Assembly (NCBI RefSeq): GCF_019420015.1
Contig: NZ_JAHZIA010000039.1
Location: 1-64,000 of the forward strand
DNA: 64,000 bases
Direction of reading: 5' to 3'
Source: Anaerofustis sp.
GTDB taxonomy: Bacteria; Bacillota; Clostridia; Eubacteriales; Anaerofustaceae
Under the pieces are notes generated by a model. The model ran no database searches. It was not told the origin of the DNA and saw nothing but the letters and a program-made list of their open reading frames with translations. This document shows, piece by piece, positions 18,888-29,201 of this stretch (positions are counted from its first letter, which is position 1; each line of letters opens with the position of its first letter). The position numbers were made by a program, and so were the translations under genes.

Positions 18888-20543
18888 TTACTCTACACTA
18901 ACTATATAATAATATAACGGTTGACCGCCGAAAGTTACCTCTACATCCAAATCAGGATACTTATCCTCAATGATACTTCCTATATCTTCAGCATCAGATT
19001 TATCTACATCTTCTCCATAATAAATACTTATAAGTTCACTGTCTTCATCAACCATTCCTTCAATTAACTGTACGGTTGTTTCTTTTATATCTTTCGTATT
19101 TGCGATTATATCAGAACCCAATATACCGAGAATATCACCTTCAGAAATTTCCTTTTCTCCGATATGCGTATCCCTTACGGCAAAAGTAACCTGTCCGGTT
19201 TTAACTTCACTTATCGCATCAGTCATGTTTTCTGCATTGTTTTCAAGAGATTCATTCGCATCAAAAACCATAAGTGCAGAAATAGCCTCCGGAATAGTTC
19301 TTGTTTTTACTACTTCAATATTTTTGTCACTAATATCTTTTGCTTGAGTAGCTGCCATAATTATATTCTTATTATTAGGCATTAATATATAGTTTTTCCC
19401 GTTTGTATTATCAATAATATCCATAAAGTCTTGAGTTGAAGGATTCATTGTTTGTCCGCCTTCTATTACATAGTCCATCCCCAAATCTTTTAGGATTTTA
19501 CTCATACCGCTTCCTGCCGCAACACCGATAAATACAAAATCTTTTTCTTCTTTTGAATATTTATCCTCCTCTTGCACTGCGCTCTCCGCTTCATTTTTGA
19601 TTATAATTTCATTATGCTGTTCTCTCATATTTTCGATTTTAATCTTTGAAAGCTCTCCGCATGTTGCAGCCATCTTCATTGCATTCCAAGGAACATTTGT
19701 ATGAACATGAATTTTTATTATTCCATTATCGTGTACAGCAACCAACGAATCTCCAATAGGAGTTAATTTATCTTTTAATGCTGCCGTAATTGCACTTTCG
19801 TATTTTAAATTTTCTTTTGCAACTTTTATTAAAAATTCCGTACAGTATCCAAACTTAATGTCAGAAGAATCTATTTCAAATCCTTGTACGCCGCTTTCTT
19901 CTTTTTCAACTTCCTCAACATTTATGAATACAACTTCTTCACCTCTTAAAACCTTAAGAGCACCTTCAAACAAACAAAGTAAACCTCTTCCTCCGGCGTC
20001 TACCACGCCGGCTTCTTTTAATACAGGAAGTAAATTGGGTGTATTCTGTAAAGACTTTTCACCGGCATCAAGTACATGAGAAATAAACTCTTCAACATTA
20101 GAGTAGCTTTTACCGTGCTCTTTTGCAAACTCATTCATTTCTCTTGCAACTGTAAGAATTGTTCCTTCTGTAGGTTTCATAACAGCCCTGTAAGCCATTT
20201 GAGTAGAAAGTTCAAATGCAGCAATCAAAGAATCAATGTCAATTTCTTTAACATCCTTAAGCCCTTTTGCAAATCCTCTAAATAACTGCGATAAAATAAC
20301 ACCTGAGTTACCTCTGGCACCCATCAATGCACCGCTTGACATGCTCGCAGCAACATCTCCTATTTTATCTGATGTAACCTTGCTCATTTCTTCCACCGCT
20401 GTCTTTACCGTTAAAGACATATTTGTTCCGGTATCTCCGTCAGGAACAGGGAAAACATTAAGATTGTTTACCAACTGTTTATTATTTTCTAAGTTTGCAT
20501 ATGCACCTTTTAAAATTTTTTTAAACATATTTGAATCTATCAT
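18888..20543 (-). CDS. fakA: DAK2-domain protein, fatty-acid kinase A-like (YloV)
   Basis: In Gram-positive bacteria this family (YloV/FakA) supplies the ATP-binding kinase subunit that phosphorylates fatty acids bound to FakB. The N-terminal DAK2 domain (about residues 1-200) carries NVFPVPDGDTGTNMS, with the Asp cluster that binds Mg-ATP, SGALMGARGNSGVILSQLFRG, and KPTEGTILTVARE. The C-terminal DegV-like half shows IGVAAGSGMSKILKDLG and GGQTMNPSTQD. The length of 551 aa is typical. It follows the Asp23 gene by 20 bases, the conserved yloU-yloV pair. No fakB gene is in the window, so the fatty-acid role is inferred from family. Confidence 0.93.
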   Translation of the reverse strand: MIDSNMFKKILKGAYANLENNKQLVNNLNVFPVPDGDTGTNMSLTVKTAVEEMSKVTSDKIGDVAASMSSGALMGARGNSGVILSQLFRGFAKGLKDVKEIDIDSLIAAFELSTQMAYRAVMKPTEGTILTVAREMNEFAKEHGKSYSNVEEFISHVLDAGEKSLQNTPNLLPVLKEAGVVDAGGRGLLCLFEGALKVLRGEEVVFINVEEVEKEESGVQGFEIDSSDIKFGYCTEFLIKVAKENLKYESAITAALKDKLTPIGDSLVAVHDNGIIKIHVHTNVPWNAMKMAATCGELSKIKIENMREQHNEIIIKNEAESAVQEEDKYSKEEKDFVFIGVAAGSGMSKILKDLGMDYVIEGGQTMNPSTQDFMDIIDNTNGKNYILMPNNKNIIMAATQAKDISDKNIEVVKTRTIPEAISALMVFDANESLENNAENMTDAISEVKTGQVTFAVRDTHIGEKEISEGDILGILGSDIIANTKDIKETTVQLIEGMVDEDSELISIYYGEDVDKSDAEDIGSIIEDKYPDLDVEVTFGGQPLYYYIVSVE

Positions 20544-20563
20544 ATTTAAACCTCGTCGTTATA

Positions 20564-20920
20564 TTATTGATTAGCTCTTACACTTTGAACGTGAACATTT
20601 ATTTTTTTGATTTTAAGTCCCGTTTGTTTTTCTACATTATATTTTACCGTATCAATTAAATTCTCTGCAACCGTAACAATTTTCACGCCAAATTCAACAA
20701 TAACGTAAATATCTATAACGAGTCTACCGTTTTCTTCCACAACTTTTACACCTTTTCTAAGGTTTTCTTTTTTCAACAATTCTATAATCCCGTTGGTTAC
20801 GCTTCTGCTTGCCATACCGACAATCCCAAAACATTCCATGGCACAAAGCCCAACCATTTGTTCAATTATTTCCGTAGAGATATTTACATCTCCAAAATTA
20901 TCTGTCATTTTAGCGTACAT
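20564..20920 (-). CDS. Asp23/Gls24 family envelope stress protein (YloU)
   Basis: A small cytoplasmic protein of the Asp23/DUF322 family. The 118-aa sequence has the family pattern: INISTEIIEQ-like start (VNISTEIIEQMVG), VVEENGRLVIDIYVIVEFG, and the end VNVHVQSVR-like NVHVQSVRANQ. The molecular role is not established; YloU-type members are always found next to yloV. It is first in the minus-strand operon to coaD and is preceded by an extended -10 promoter. Confidence 0.93.
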   Translation of the reverse strand: MYAKMTDNFGDVNISTEIIEQMVGLCAMECFGIVGMASRSVTNGIIELLKKENLRKGVKVVEENGRLVIDIYVIVEFGVKIVTVAENLIDTVKYNVEKQTGLKIKKINVHVQSVRANQ

Positions 20921-20956
20921 TATAAACTATCTCCTTATTTAAAAGTTATTTATATT

Positions 20957-20985
20957 ATTATATCATAATAACATCTTATTAAAAT
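20957..20985 (-). promoter_or_regulatory. Probable promoter of the asp23-fakA-recG operon
   Basis: On the minus strand an extended -10, TGATATAAT (TATAAT at 20962-20957), lies 37 bases before the start, with a weak -35 (TTTTAA) at 16 bases. Confidence 0.5.
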
Positions 20986-21049
20986 AACTTTTAACATTTT
21001 TTTATTATCTACTCATGGTAATATAACACAACATGATAAATTTAACAAC

Positions 21050-21077
21050 AAAAAAGAAGAGCAAAGCTCTTCTTTTA
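21050..21077 (-). terminator. Terminator of the small membrane protein gene
   Basis: A strong hairpin AAGAAGAGC/GCTCTTCTT with A/T runs on both sides lies 25 bases beyond the membrane protein stop. On the minus strand the T-run follows it. Confidence 0.85.
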
Positions 21078-21099
21078 TTAAATTATGCTATTTTTCATA

Positions 21100-21708
21100 C
21101 TACTTTGCCAAATTATTAAGGTTTACCAAAAAAGCAATGTATATCAAAAAGCTTATCGCTGCCGGAATATGAGGAATAAATATAGCAATAAATTCTCCTA
21201 TGCTTATTCTTATGCGCTTAACTCCTCTTCTTCTTCTAGGCAAATCTTCTTCCATCAATTTATTTCCTATCATTGCATAAATTATTGCAACAGCAATTAT
21301 AATAAGTCCCCAAATTGAAAATTTTAGAGGTGTTTCTCCGCCCAAGACATTCAAAATACCAGTATTCATCAATTTAATTAGTTTAGGTAGCTGATAGAAA
21401 AAAGAAACTCCCAAGTTTACCAAACCAAAAACCATGAATCCGTCAACCAACAATAACCTTTTTGAATACCTACTGTCTTCAATACTTTTTATCGCACCGT
21501 ACCTTACCTTTGCATATAAATGACTTCTTACGCCAAGAGAAACTATACATAAAAAGAAAGAAATCGCAAAATATCCGTAAACACTTCCGAGCTGACCGTA
21601 CTGTGCTTTAGTTAATCCTGTCAAATTAGCAGGATTTACAAACAAGAAAAGTATAAGTAAAATTACAACACCATAAAAAAGGCAAGATTGTTTTATAAAA
21701 TTTTTCAT
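21100..21708 (-). CDS. Unrecognised small integral membrane protein, 202 aa
   Basis: I do not recognise a family. About five hydrophobic segments are visible: near residues 8-25, 42-60, 88-108, 130-147 and 178-198, with a basic patch (PRRRRGVKRIR) before the last one, suggesting a cytoplasmic loop. There is no signal peptidase site or catalytic motif. It is a single-gene transcript with its own promoter and terminator, placed between the asp23 operon and recF. Base composition matches the neighbours. Confidence 0.8.
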   Translation of the reverse strand: MKNFIKQSCLFYGVVILLILFLFVNPANLTGLTKAQYGQLGSVYGYFAISFFLCIVSLGVRSHLYAKVRYGAIKSIEDSRYSKRLLLVDGFMVFGLVNLGVSFFYQLPKLIKLMNTGILNVLGGETPLKFSIWGLIIIAVAIIYAMIGNKLMEEDLPRRRRGVKRIRISIGEFIAIFIPHIPAAISFLIYIAFLVNLNNLAK

Positions 21709-21742
21709 ATATTTAACTCCGAAATTTTAAATTATCTTAATT

Positions 21743-21770
21743 ATTATATAATAAAATACAACTAAATCAA
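21743..21770 (-). promoter_or_regulatory. Probable promoter of the small membrane protein gene
   Basis: On the minus strand TTGATT, 16 bases, then TATAAT (21748-21743) lie 35 bases before the start codon. Confidence 0.5.
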
Positions 21771-21959
21771 ATATTTTTTGATTTTCAAAAAGTTTTAATC
21801 AAAATTTCAATATATTTAACACAATAAAATCATCACTCAAAAATTATTACGTTTTTCAATGTTTATATCCAATATTTCCCATAAAATAACACCCAGATGA
21901 GAAATATCATATCAAATATAAAAATGCGCTAAAATATACCTTTTATTGCCTTAAAATGC
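21771..21959. other. AT-rich gap upstream of recF
   Basis: The gap between the divergent membrane protein gene and recF is strongly AT-rich. I looked for DnaA boxes (TTATCCACA and close variants) because of the recF-gyrB-gyrA context and found none that convinced me, so I do not call an origin here. Confidence 0.4.
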
Positions 21960-21988
21960 TGGAAAAAAAAGTACGTTTATGATATAAT
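21960..21988 (+). promoter_or_regulatory. Promoter of recF-gyrB-gyrA
   Basis: An extended -10, TGATATAAT (TATAAT at 21983-21988), lies 30 bases before the recF ATG; the -35 is poor (TGGAAA-like), as is common for extended -10 promoters. AAAGGGG serves as ribosome site. Confidence 0.6.
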
Positions 21989-22017
21989 ATTTTCATAAAT
22001 CCTAAAGGGGTTTTTTT

Positions 22018-23118
22018 ATGTATATAGAAAATATTGAAATAGTTAATTTTAGGAATATTAAAAAAATAAATACATCCTTTAATAAAAAGTATAATATTTT
22101 TTATGGGAAGAACGCACAGGGCAAAACTAATTTTTTAGAAGCCCTTTCTTTGACTTTAAACGGAATCTCTCACAGAGAAAAAAACACTTTGAATTTTATC
22201 GGAAACAATCTTGACTATTCTTCGATAAAAGCAAATATAAAAAAAGACGACGATATTGATACTTCCGTAATATGCACAATCAAAGAAAATAGAAAATACG
22301 AAATAAACTCTTCCCCCATAAAATCAAGAACAGAACTCTTAAGAGAATACAATTTGATTATGTTCACTCCCGAAGATTTAAAAATCATCAAAGGTTATCC
22401 AAAGGACAGAAGAAAATTTCTTGACGAAAGCATCAGTCTTGTTTTCCCCAACTATCACTTAGCACTCAGAAGGTACAATAAAGCATTAAAGCAGCGCAAT
22501 ACTATTCTTAAAGATTATTCCAAAAGAAATATAGCATCCAGCTTATTGGAAGTATATGATGAGACCTTATACACAATAGGAAGTGATATAATAAAAACAA
22601 GAATAAACGTTTTAAAAAAGCTCGAAAAAATAACCAATGAATTAAATAAAGAAGTTTGCAAAGACGAAGAAATAAGATTTTTTTATTCTTCTAATGTACT
22701 CTTAAATTCCGCTGATTTGAGCGATATAAAAAAAACATATAAACAAGCTTTAAAGAAATCAAGAAATGACGACATCATGAGAGGAACAACGACAATAGGA
22801 ATACACCATGATGACATAAATATTTTTATCAATGATTTGGACAGCAAAAAATTTGCATCTCAAGGGCAACAAAGAAGTATTGCCCTTTGCATGAAATTAT
22901 CGCTTATAAAACTTTTATATGAAAAATACGAAGATTATCCGATAGTTTTACTTGATGATGTAATGAGTGATTTAGACAAATTCAGACAAAAACAAATATT
23001 AAGCTTAATAAAGGACACACAATCTTTTATAACATGCGTAAATCATTCTTTCCTGGAAGATATATCAGATTACAGAATATATAAAATCGAAAAAGGAAAT
23101 TTAATAGGAGGTAAATAG
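22018..23118 (+). CDS. recF: DNA replication and repair protein RecF
   Basis: SMC-like ATPase that helps load RecA at single-strand gaps. It shows the N-terminal [12 protein letters not shown], Walker [19 protein letters not shown], the signature region [17 protein letters not shown] and Walker [14 protein letters not shown]. The length of 366 aa is standard. Its stop TAG overlaps the gyrB GTG start by one base (TAGTG), so the two are translationally coupled. dnaA and dnaN, usually just upstream, are absent. Confidence 0.97.
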   Translation: MYIENIEIVNFRNIKKINTSFNKKYNIFYGKNAQGKTNFLEALSLTLNGISHREKNTLNFIGNNLDYSSIKANIKKDDDIDTSVICTIKENRKYEINSSPIKSRTELLREYNLIMFTPEDLKIIKGYPKDRRKFLDESISLVFPNYHLALRRYNKALKQRNTILKDYSKRNIASSLLEVYDETLYTIGSDIIKTRINVLKKLEKITNELNKEVCKDEEIRFFYSSNVLLNSADLSDIKKTYKQALKKSRNDDIMRGTTTIGIHHDDINIFINDLDSKKFASQGQQRSIALCMKLSLIKLLYEKYEDYPIVLLDDVMSDLDKFRQKQILSLIKDTQSFITCVNHSFLEDISDYRIYKIEKGNLIGGK

Positions 23119-25031
23119 TGGCTAAACAAGATAACAATAACTATGATGCCAGTAAAATAAAAGTACTGGAAGGGCTGGAAGCGGTAAGAAAAAGACCGGG
23201 AATGTATATAGGAAGCACAGGAGAAAAAGGGCTTCATCATTTGGTATATGAAATTGTGGACAACAGTGTTGACGAAGCTCTTGCCGGGTTTTGTAAAAAC
23301 ATTTTTGTTACAATCGGAGAAGGTGACACAATAACCGTACTTGATGACGGTAGAGGTATCCCTACCGGCATGAATCCAAAATACAAAAAATCGGCTGTGG
23401 AAATTGCACTTACAATCCTTCACGCCGGAGGTAAATTTGACTCTGGGACATATAAAGTATCCGGAGGGCTTCACGGTGTTGGGGTATCTGTAGTTAACGC
23501 ACTTTCAGAACATCTAACCGTAACGGTTTACCAAAACGAAAAAATACATCAACAAAAATACGAAAGAGGAAAACCACTAACACCTCTTGAAGTAATCGGC
23601 AAAACAAAAAAAACAGGAACAGAAGTATTTTTCAAACCAGACAGTGAAATTTTCAGCGAACTGGTATTTAATTACGATACTTTAAAACACAGAATAAGAG
23701 AACTTGCTTTCTTAAATAAAGGTCTTAACATAACGCTAAAAGACGAAAGAGAGGGTAAAGAACAAGAAGAATCTTTCCATTATGAAGGCGGAATCACGGA
23801 ATTCGTGGAATATGCAAACAGAGGTAAAGAGAAACTCACTCCTGAAATGATTTATTTCGAAAAAGAAAGTGATGTTTGTATGCTTGAAGTTGCAATGCAG
23901 TATACAACAAGCTTCAGCGAAAGCATTTACTCTTTTGCAAATAATATCAACACCGTCGAAGGCGGTATGCATGTAAACGGATTTAAAACTGCGCTTACAA
24001 GAAGTATAAATGCATATGCAAGAAAATACAACATACTAAAGGATAACGAAGAAAACCTTTCGGGAGATGACATACGTGAAGGTCTTTGTGTTGTAATAAG
24101 CGTAAAAATTTCAGATCCTGAATTCGAAGGGCAGACAAAAACAAAACTCGGTAATCCGGAAGTAAGAGGATATGTAGATACAGCTGTAGGAGATAATATC
24201 TCATCTTACCTAGAAGAACATCCTCCGGTTGCAAAAACAATCGTGGAAAAGGCATTAACAGCACAAAGAGCAAGAAAAGCAGCAAGAAAAGCAAAGGATT
24301 TGGTAAGAAGAAAAAGTGTACTGGAAAGTACCGCTCTTCCAGGAAAACTTGCAGACTGCAGAGAAAAAGATCCTTCTAAATGTGAAATATACATAGTCGA
24401 AGGGGACAGTGCGGGCGGAAGTGCAAAGCTTGGAAGAAATCCTAAAACTCAGGCTATTCTGCCATTAAGAGGTAAGATACTAAACGTAGAAAAAGCAAGA
24501 CTGGACAGAATATTAAACACAGATACAATCCGCTCTATGATTACCGCATTCGGAACAGGTATCTCCGAAGAGTTTGATATAGAAAAAGCAAGATATCACA
24601 AAATAGTTATCATGACAGATGCCGATGTCGACGGTGCCCACATCAGAACACTGTTACTTACATTCTTCTACCGTTACATGAGAGGCCTTTTGGACGCGGG
24701 GTATGTATACATAGCGCAACCACCTCTTTATAAATTAGAAAAACAAAAGAAAGTATGGTACCTATATTCTGATGAAGAACTTGAAACAAAGCTTCAAGAG
24801 ATAGGAAGAGATAAAATAGGACTTCAAAGATACAAAGGTCTTGGTGAAATGAACGGTGAACAACTTTGGGATACAACGATGAATCCCGAAAACAGAACAT
24901 TATTGCAGGTAAGCATAGACGATGCGGCATATGCAGACGAAATATTCTCAATACTTATGGGAGACCAGGTTCAACCAAGAAAAGATTTCATAACCGAAAA
25001 CGCAAGAAAGGTTCAAAACTTAGATATATAG
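23118..25031 (+). CDS. gyrB: DNA gyrase subunit B
   Basis: ATPase subunit of gyrase, which introduces negative supercoils. The GHKL ATPase domain shows [22 protein letters not shown] and [15 protein letters not shown]; the TOPRIM domain shows [25 protein letters not shown] and [18 protein letters not shown]; the C-terminus carries [10 protein letters not shown]. The length of 637 aa is typical. It begins with GTG, preceded by AGGAGG in the end of recF. GyrA follows after 13 bases. Confidence 0.98.
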   Translation: MAKQDNNNYDASKIKVLEGLEAVRKRPGMYIGSTGEKGLHHLVYEIVDNSVDEALAGFCKNIFVTIGEGDTITVLDDGRGIPTGMNPKYKKSAVEIALTILHAGGKFDSGTYKVSGGLHGVGVSVVNALSEHLTVTVYQNEKIHQQKYERGKPLTPLEVIGKTKKTGTEVFFKPDSEIFSELVFNYDTLKHRIRELAFLNKGLNITLKDEREGKEQEESFHYEGGITEFVEYANRGKEKLTPEMIYFEKESDVCMLEVAMQYTTSFSESIYSFANNINTVEGGMHVNGFKTALTRSINAYARKYNILKDNEENLSGDDIREGLCVVISVKISDPEFEGQTKTKLGNPEVRGYVDTAVGDNISSYLEEHPPVAKTIVEKALTAQRARKAARKAKDLVRRKSVLESTALPGKLADCREKDPSKCEIYIVEGDSAGGSAKLGRNPKTQAILPLRGKILNVEKARLDRILNTDTIRSMITAFGTGISEEFDIEKARYHKIVIMTDADVDGAHIRTLLLTFFYRYMRGLLDAGYVYIAQPPLYKLEKQKKVWYLYSDEELETKLQEIGRDKIGLQRYKGLGEMNGEQLWDTTMNPENRTLLQVSIDDAAYADEIFSILMGDQVQPRKDFITENARKVQNLDI

Positions 25032-25044
25032 GAGGTATAAAAAG

Positions 25045-27507
25045 ATGGCCAAAAAAGAAGAAATTCAAACGATTCACGGAAAAATCGAAGATCGTGACAT
25101 AGTCGAAGAAATGAAAACCTCTTATATCGATTATGCGATGAGCGTAATCGTAGGAAGAGCCCTTCCCGATGTAAGAGACGGACTTAAACCGGTGCACAGA
25201 AGAATCCTCTATTCAATGGCGGAGTTAAATCTTGCCCATGACAAAGCATACAGAAAAAGCGCCAGAATAGTTGGGGATACAATGGGTAAATATCACCCTC
25301 ACGGAGATACTGCAATATACGATGCAATGGTTAGACTTGCACAGGATTTTTCAACAAGATATCCTTTAGTTGACGGGCATGGTAACTTCGGCTCTATTGA
25401 CGGAGACAGCCAGGCTGCAATGCGTTACACAGAAGCAAAGATGACCAAACTGACAGGAGAAATGCTTAGAGATATAAGCAAAGAAACTGTAGATTATTCT
25501 CCAAACTTTGACGAAACGTTAAAAGAACCAGTAGTTTTACCTAGTAGATTTCCAAACTTATTGGTTAACGGTTCAAACGGTATCGCAGTAGGTATGGCAA
25601 CAAATATACCACCACATAACCTCGGTGAAGTTATAGATGCTATAATAGCCCTTATAGAAAACGAAAATATAGAAATAAGCGAATTAATCAAATACGTTAA
25701 AGGTCCTGACTTCCCTACCGGAGGAATAATAATGGGAAAATCCGGAGTATACAATGCATATACAACAGGAAGAGGAAGAATAAAATTAAGATCCAGAACA
25801 CATATAGAGGAAATAAGCAGAACCAGACAGAGAATAGTTATAACCGAAATTCCTTATATGGTAAACAAAGCAAAACTAGTTGAAAAAATAGCAGACTTGG
25901 TAAGAGACAAAAAGGTAGTGGGAATATCAGATATAAGAGACGAATCCGACAGAAACGGTATAAGAGTTGCAATTGATTTAAGAAAAGATATCAACGCATC
26001 TATAATATTAAATCAACTTTACAAATATACTCAACTACAAGATACTTTCGGTGTAATAATGCTTGCACTTGTAGACAACCAACCTAAAATATTAAATCTG
26101 AAAGAAATTTTGGTTCACTATTTAAATCATCAAAAAGAAATAATTATCAGAAGAACAGAATATGATTTAAAGAAAGCCAAAGCAAGAGCTCATATAGTTG
26201 AAGGACTTTTGATAGCTCTTGACAACATAGATGAAATCATCAAAATTATCAGAGCAAGTTACAACGATGCTGAAGAAAAGTTGATGGAAAGATTTGAACT
26301 TTCAGATATTCAGGCAAAAGCGATTGTCGATATGAGACTTAGAAGACTTCAAGGACTTGAAAGAGAAAAGCTTGAAAACGAATATGCCGAACTTTTAAAA
26401 ACGATAGAATATTTGGAAAGTGTACTTGCAAGCGAAGAATTGGTAATGAATATTATCAAAGAAGAACTTCTTGAAATCAAAGAAAAATATAACGATGAAA
26501 GAAGAACTTCATTCGAAAATGACGATGAAGATTTTGATATGGAAGACCTTATAGAAGAAGAAGACATAGTCGTTACAATAACTCATGTCGGATATGTAAA
26601 AAGACTTCCTGCAAATACATATAAAGCACAAAGAAGAGGAGGAAAAGGCGTTACAGCCCTTTCAACAAGAGAAAATGATTTTGTAAAACACCTTTTCTTT
26701 ACAACAACTCATCATTATATAATGTTCTTTACCAACAAAGGTAAAGTATACAGACTAAAAGGCTACGAACTTCCCGATGCATCAAGAATCGCAAAAGGAA
26801 CTGCTATAGTAAACCTTCTTGCCCTTGACCCGGGTGAAAAAATAACCGCTGTTATACCTATAAAAGAATTCAAAGAAGATGAATACCTAGTAATGGCAAC
26901 AAGAAATGGTATATTTAAAAAGACAAGCTTGACGGAATACGATTCTTCGAGAAAGAACGGCATTGTGGCAATAAACTTGGCAGAAGATGATGAACTCATC
27001 GAAGTTGCTCTTACAGACGGAAGTCAAGATATAATTCTCGGGACTCATAAAGGACTTGCAATAAAATTCAATGAGTCAGACGTAAGACCTATAGGAAGGG
27101 TTTCAAGAGGAGTAAAGGGAATTAATTTAAAAGAAGATGACTACGTAATAGGTATGGATATTGCTTTTGATAATTCATATGTACTTTCGGTAACGGAAAA
27201 CGGATACGGAAAACTTACCAAAACAAATCTTTATCCTACCCAAGGAAGAGCCGGTAAAGGTGTTCTTAATTATAAAATCACCAAAAAAACAGGAGAACTT
27301 TCCGGAATGTGCGTAATAGACAAAGAAAAACACGACATAATGATGATAAGCATAGACGGAACGGTTATAAGAATAGACACCAGTGATATATCTCAAATGG
27401 GAAGAAGCACATCAGGCGTTAAGGTAATGAAACTCGACGAAGATGTCAGAATTTCCACTATCGCAAAAGTACCTTCACAAGATGAAGAAGCTTTGGACGA
27501 AGAATAA
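25045..27507 (+). CDS. gyrA: DNA gyrase subunit A
   Basis: Breakage-reunion subunit. The N-terminal winged helix shows [25 protein letters not shown] and [12 protein letters not shown]; the active-site tyrosine is in [11 protein letters not shown] near residue 122. The C-terminal beta-pinwheel includes the gyrase-specific GyrA box QRRGGKG, which separates it from ParC. The length of 820 aa is normal, with a short acidic tail. AGGAGGT precedes the start. Confidence 0.98.
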   Translation: MAKKEEIQTIHGKIEDRDIVEEMKTSYIDYAMSVIVGRALPDVRDGLKPVHRRILYSMAELNLAHDKAYRKSARIVGDTMGKYHPHGDTAIYDAMVRLAQDFSTRYPLVDGHGNFGSIDGDSQAAMRYTEAKMTKLTGEMLRDISKETVDYSPNFDETLKEPVVLPSRFPNLLVNGSNGIAVGMATNIPPHNLGEVIDAIIALIENENIEISELIKYVKGPDFPTGGIIMGKSGVYNAYTTGRGRIKLRSRTHIEEISRTRQRIVITEIPYMVNKAKLVEKIADLVRDKKVVGISDIRDESDRNGIRVAIDLRKDINASIILNQLYKYTQLQDTFGVIMLALVDNQPKILNLKEILVHYLNHQKEIIIRRTEYDLKKAKARAHIVEGLLIALDNIDEIIKIIRASYNDAEEKLMERFELSDIQAKAIVDMRLRRLQGLEREKLENEYAELLKTIEYLESVLASEELVMNIIKEELLEIKEKYNDERRTSFENDDEDFDMEDLIEEEDIVVTITHVGYVKRLPANTYKAQRRGGKGVTALSTRENDFVKHLFFTTTHHYIMFFTNKGKVYRLKGYELPDASRIAKGTAIVNLLALDPGEKITAVIPIKEFKEDEYLVMATRNGIFKKTSLTEYDSSRKNGIVAINLAEDDELIEVALTDGSQDIILGTHKGLAIKFNESDVRPIGRVSRGVKGINLKEDDYVIGMDIAFDNSYVLSVTENGYGKLTKTNLYPTQGRAGKGVLNYKITKKTGELSGMCVIDKEKHDIMMISIDGTVIRIDTSDISQMGRSTSGVKVMKLDEDVRISTIAKVPSQDEEALDEE

Positions 27508-27525
27508 TTTTAGGAGATAAATAAA

Positions 27526-28173
27526 ATGGATTACAAAGACAGTATAAAAAAAATTAATGAAAAGAAAATTCTAACAACAATTAAAGCTTTAAAGAAAAAC
27601 AATATTGACGCAAGATTATTTGATAGTAAAGACGAACTCTTAAATACGGTTAAAGAACTTATTCCTAAAGGTTCAACAACTGCAATGGGAGGTAGTTATA
27701 CTATCAAACAAGTAGAAGGCTTAAGTGAACTTATTCAAAGTTATGACTTTAAAGACAGAAAGAAAAAAGCTGATTCAAAAGAAGAAGCCAGAAAAATCGC
27801 AATGGAAGCAAATTTTGTTGACTACTATTTTATGAGTTCCAATGCAATAACCATAAACGGCGAATTATATAATGTTGACGGAACAGGAAATAGAGTTTCG
27901 GCTTTAATTTACGGACCTGAACATATAGTAATTATAGCAAGCCCAAATAAAATCGTATCAAGTATAGATACTGCAATTGACAGAGTAAAAGAACAAACCG
28001 GTCCTATGAACTGTGAAAGACTTGATATGAAAACTCCTTGCAGAGAACTGGGAAGATGTGCTAACTGTAAGAGCGATGACAAAATATGTATTTTCTACAC
28101 TTTGACCGGATATCAAAAAAATAAAGATAGAATTAAAGTATTTTTCTTAAATGACGATACTTTGGGACTATAA
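27526..28173 (+). CDS. LUD-domain (LutC/DUF162-like) protein
   Basis: A 215-aa protein of the LUD family related to LutC and the YkgG group. The conserved pieces are KGSTTAMGGSYTIKQ, ANFVDYYFMSSNAITINGEL, GTGNRVSALIYGPEHIVIIA and a Cys-rich end (TPCRELGRCANCKSDDKIC). Some LUD proteins act in lactate oxidation with LutAB, but stand-alone members like this are of unknown function, and no lutA or lutB is near. It follows gyrA by 18 bases with its own AGGAG, so it is probably co-transcribed. The Cys cluster could bind metal (inference). Confidence 0.85.
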   Translation: MDYKDSIKKINEKKILTTIKALKKNNIDARLFDSKDELLNTVKELIPKGSTTAMGGSYTIKQVEGLSELIQSYDFKDRKKKADSKEEARKIAMEANFVDYYFMSSNAITINGELYNVDGTGNRVSALIYGPEHIVIIASPNKIVSSIDTAIDRVKEQTGPMNCERLDMKTPCRELGRCANCKSDDKICIFYTLTGYQKNKDRIKVFFLNDDTLGL

Positions 28174-28179
28174 TCAAAA

Positions 28180-28208
28180 TAAAAAAGACCTTTTAAAGGT
28201 CTTTTTTA
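28180..28208. terminator. Bidirectional terminator between the gyrA unit and the Ig-like protein gene
   Basis: A perfect hairpin AAAAAAGACCTTT/AAAGGTCTTTTTT sits between two convergent genes and has A/T tails on both sides. Confidence 0.85.
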
Positions 28209-29135
28209 TTTAAAGTAATTACTGTTAACTTCTTCCCAGTTACTTCCCGCAAAACTGAATTCTATATTCTTATAATCCATAAAACTTTTAACAGTAAGCT
28301 TATTGCCTCTTTTTTCCGTTATCATATTTGAAAAAACATAATCCGGCTTTTCATGATTCTGCCAGTCGGCAGCATTATAACTTAAAAGCAATACAGTTTC
28401 ATCTTGGCTATTGTTTATTTCACTTACATAACCACTGTAATCTATAGAATCACCATGTTTCCCTATTGAATAACAGGCTCTTCCATAACCGTCATAAAAA
28501 CTTAAAATCAAATCTTTTTCTTTATTAATCCACTTTCCCGTGAGCGATCCCATTTCATCGGCCCTTGCATATGCTCTGACAACAGAAATGGTTAATTTCT
28601 TTTCTGTTTTATTACCAACACTGTCTGAAGCAGATACTTCAATATTATATTTACCTATCTTGGAAGTATCTACATTGCCTTCTATTTTGATCTTTTCCTT
28701 TGGAATTTCCCCATCGAGATTATCAGTAACCTTTACATATGTATCTATATTAAACTTACTTTTATACGGCACCCCTATAACTTCTATATCTTTAATATCA
28801 GGAGGAGTTGTATCAACAACATCAAATTCCACCGAAATCTTTTCTTTAACATTATTCTCTTTGTTCGTTACCATATATTCTACTTTAGTTTTACCAAGAG
28901 ATGTAAAATCAACATAATCTTTCAATGGTTTAACAGTATATTTATTTTCATTCTCTTTGGTTAACATTACCAATGAACTCGCATCAATCCCCCTATCTGC
29001 CTCAATCTTTTTCTCTACTGGAACAAGTATTGATTTATCTTGATTAAGAAAACAAAAAATCAATATTGCAATAACAAAAAAAGCTGTGATTAATATTATA
29101 TTATTCCTGCTAAATCTAATATGTAATGATTTCAT
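28206..29135 (-). CDS. Membrane-anchored protein with bacterial Ig-like domains (DUF5011-type)
   Basis: An upstream in-frame ATG lies at 29180, but AAGAGGTG stands just before the ATG at 29135, which begins the basic, then hydrophobic anchor MKSLHIRFSRNNIILITAFFV, so 29135 is chosen (309 aa). After the single N-terminal membrane segment come one or two Ig-like repeats: FDVVDTTPPDIKDIEVIGVP, then VTDNLDGEIPKEKI, DTSKIGKYNIEVSASDSVGN, the DUF5011 pattern. The C-terminal 120 residues (LTGKWINKEKDLILSFYDG and on) look like a separate small beta domain of unknown role. Probably outward facing. It is downstream of the pseudouridine synthase gene on the same strand. Confidence 0.8.
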   Translation of the reverse strand: MKSLHIRFSRNNIILITAFFVIAILIFCFLNQDKSILVPVEKKIEADRGIDASSLVMLTKENENKYTVKPLKDYVDFTSLGKTKVEYMVTNKENNVKEKISVEFDVVDTTPPDIKDIEVIGVPYKSKFNIDTYVKVTDNLDGEIPKEKIKIEGNVDTSKIGKYNIEVSASDSVGNKTEKKLTISVVRAYARADEMGSLTGKWINKEKDLILSFYDGYGRACYSIGKHGDSIDYSGYVSEINNSQDETVLLLSYNAADWQNHEKPDYVFSNMITEKRGNKLTVKSFMDYKNIEFSFAGSNWEEVNSNYFK

Positions 29136-29201
29136 GATGCACCTCTTAAAACTAAAATCCGAATAAACTTCTTTACTCAAATTTTAAAGTAATGTCAAAC
29201 A

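Noticed and set aside
18888..20543. Dihydroxyacetone kinase subunit DhaL
   Set aside because: The DAK2 domain is fused to a DegV-like half, and the gene sits next to an Asp23 gene. This fits YloV/FakA rather than DhaL, which is about 200 aa.
21771..21959. Replication origin near recF-gyrB-gyrA
   Set aside because: No cluster of DnaA boxes was visible and dnaA/dnaN are missing. AT richness alone is not evidence here, since all gaps are AT-rich.
23995..24294. Leu/Phe-rich open frames antisense to gyrB and elsewhere
   Set aside because: They mirror conserved gyrB codons and have no ribosome site. The pattern is typical of shadows in AT-rich genes.
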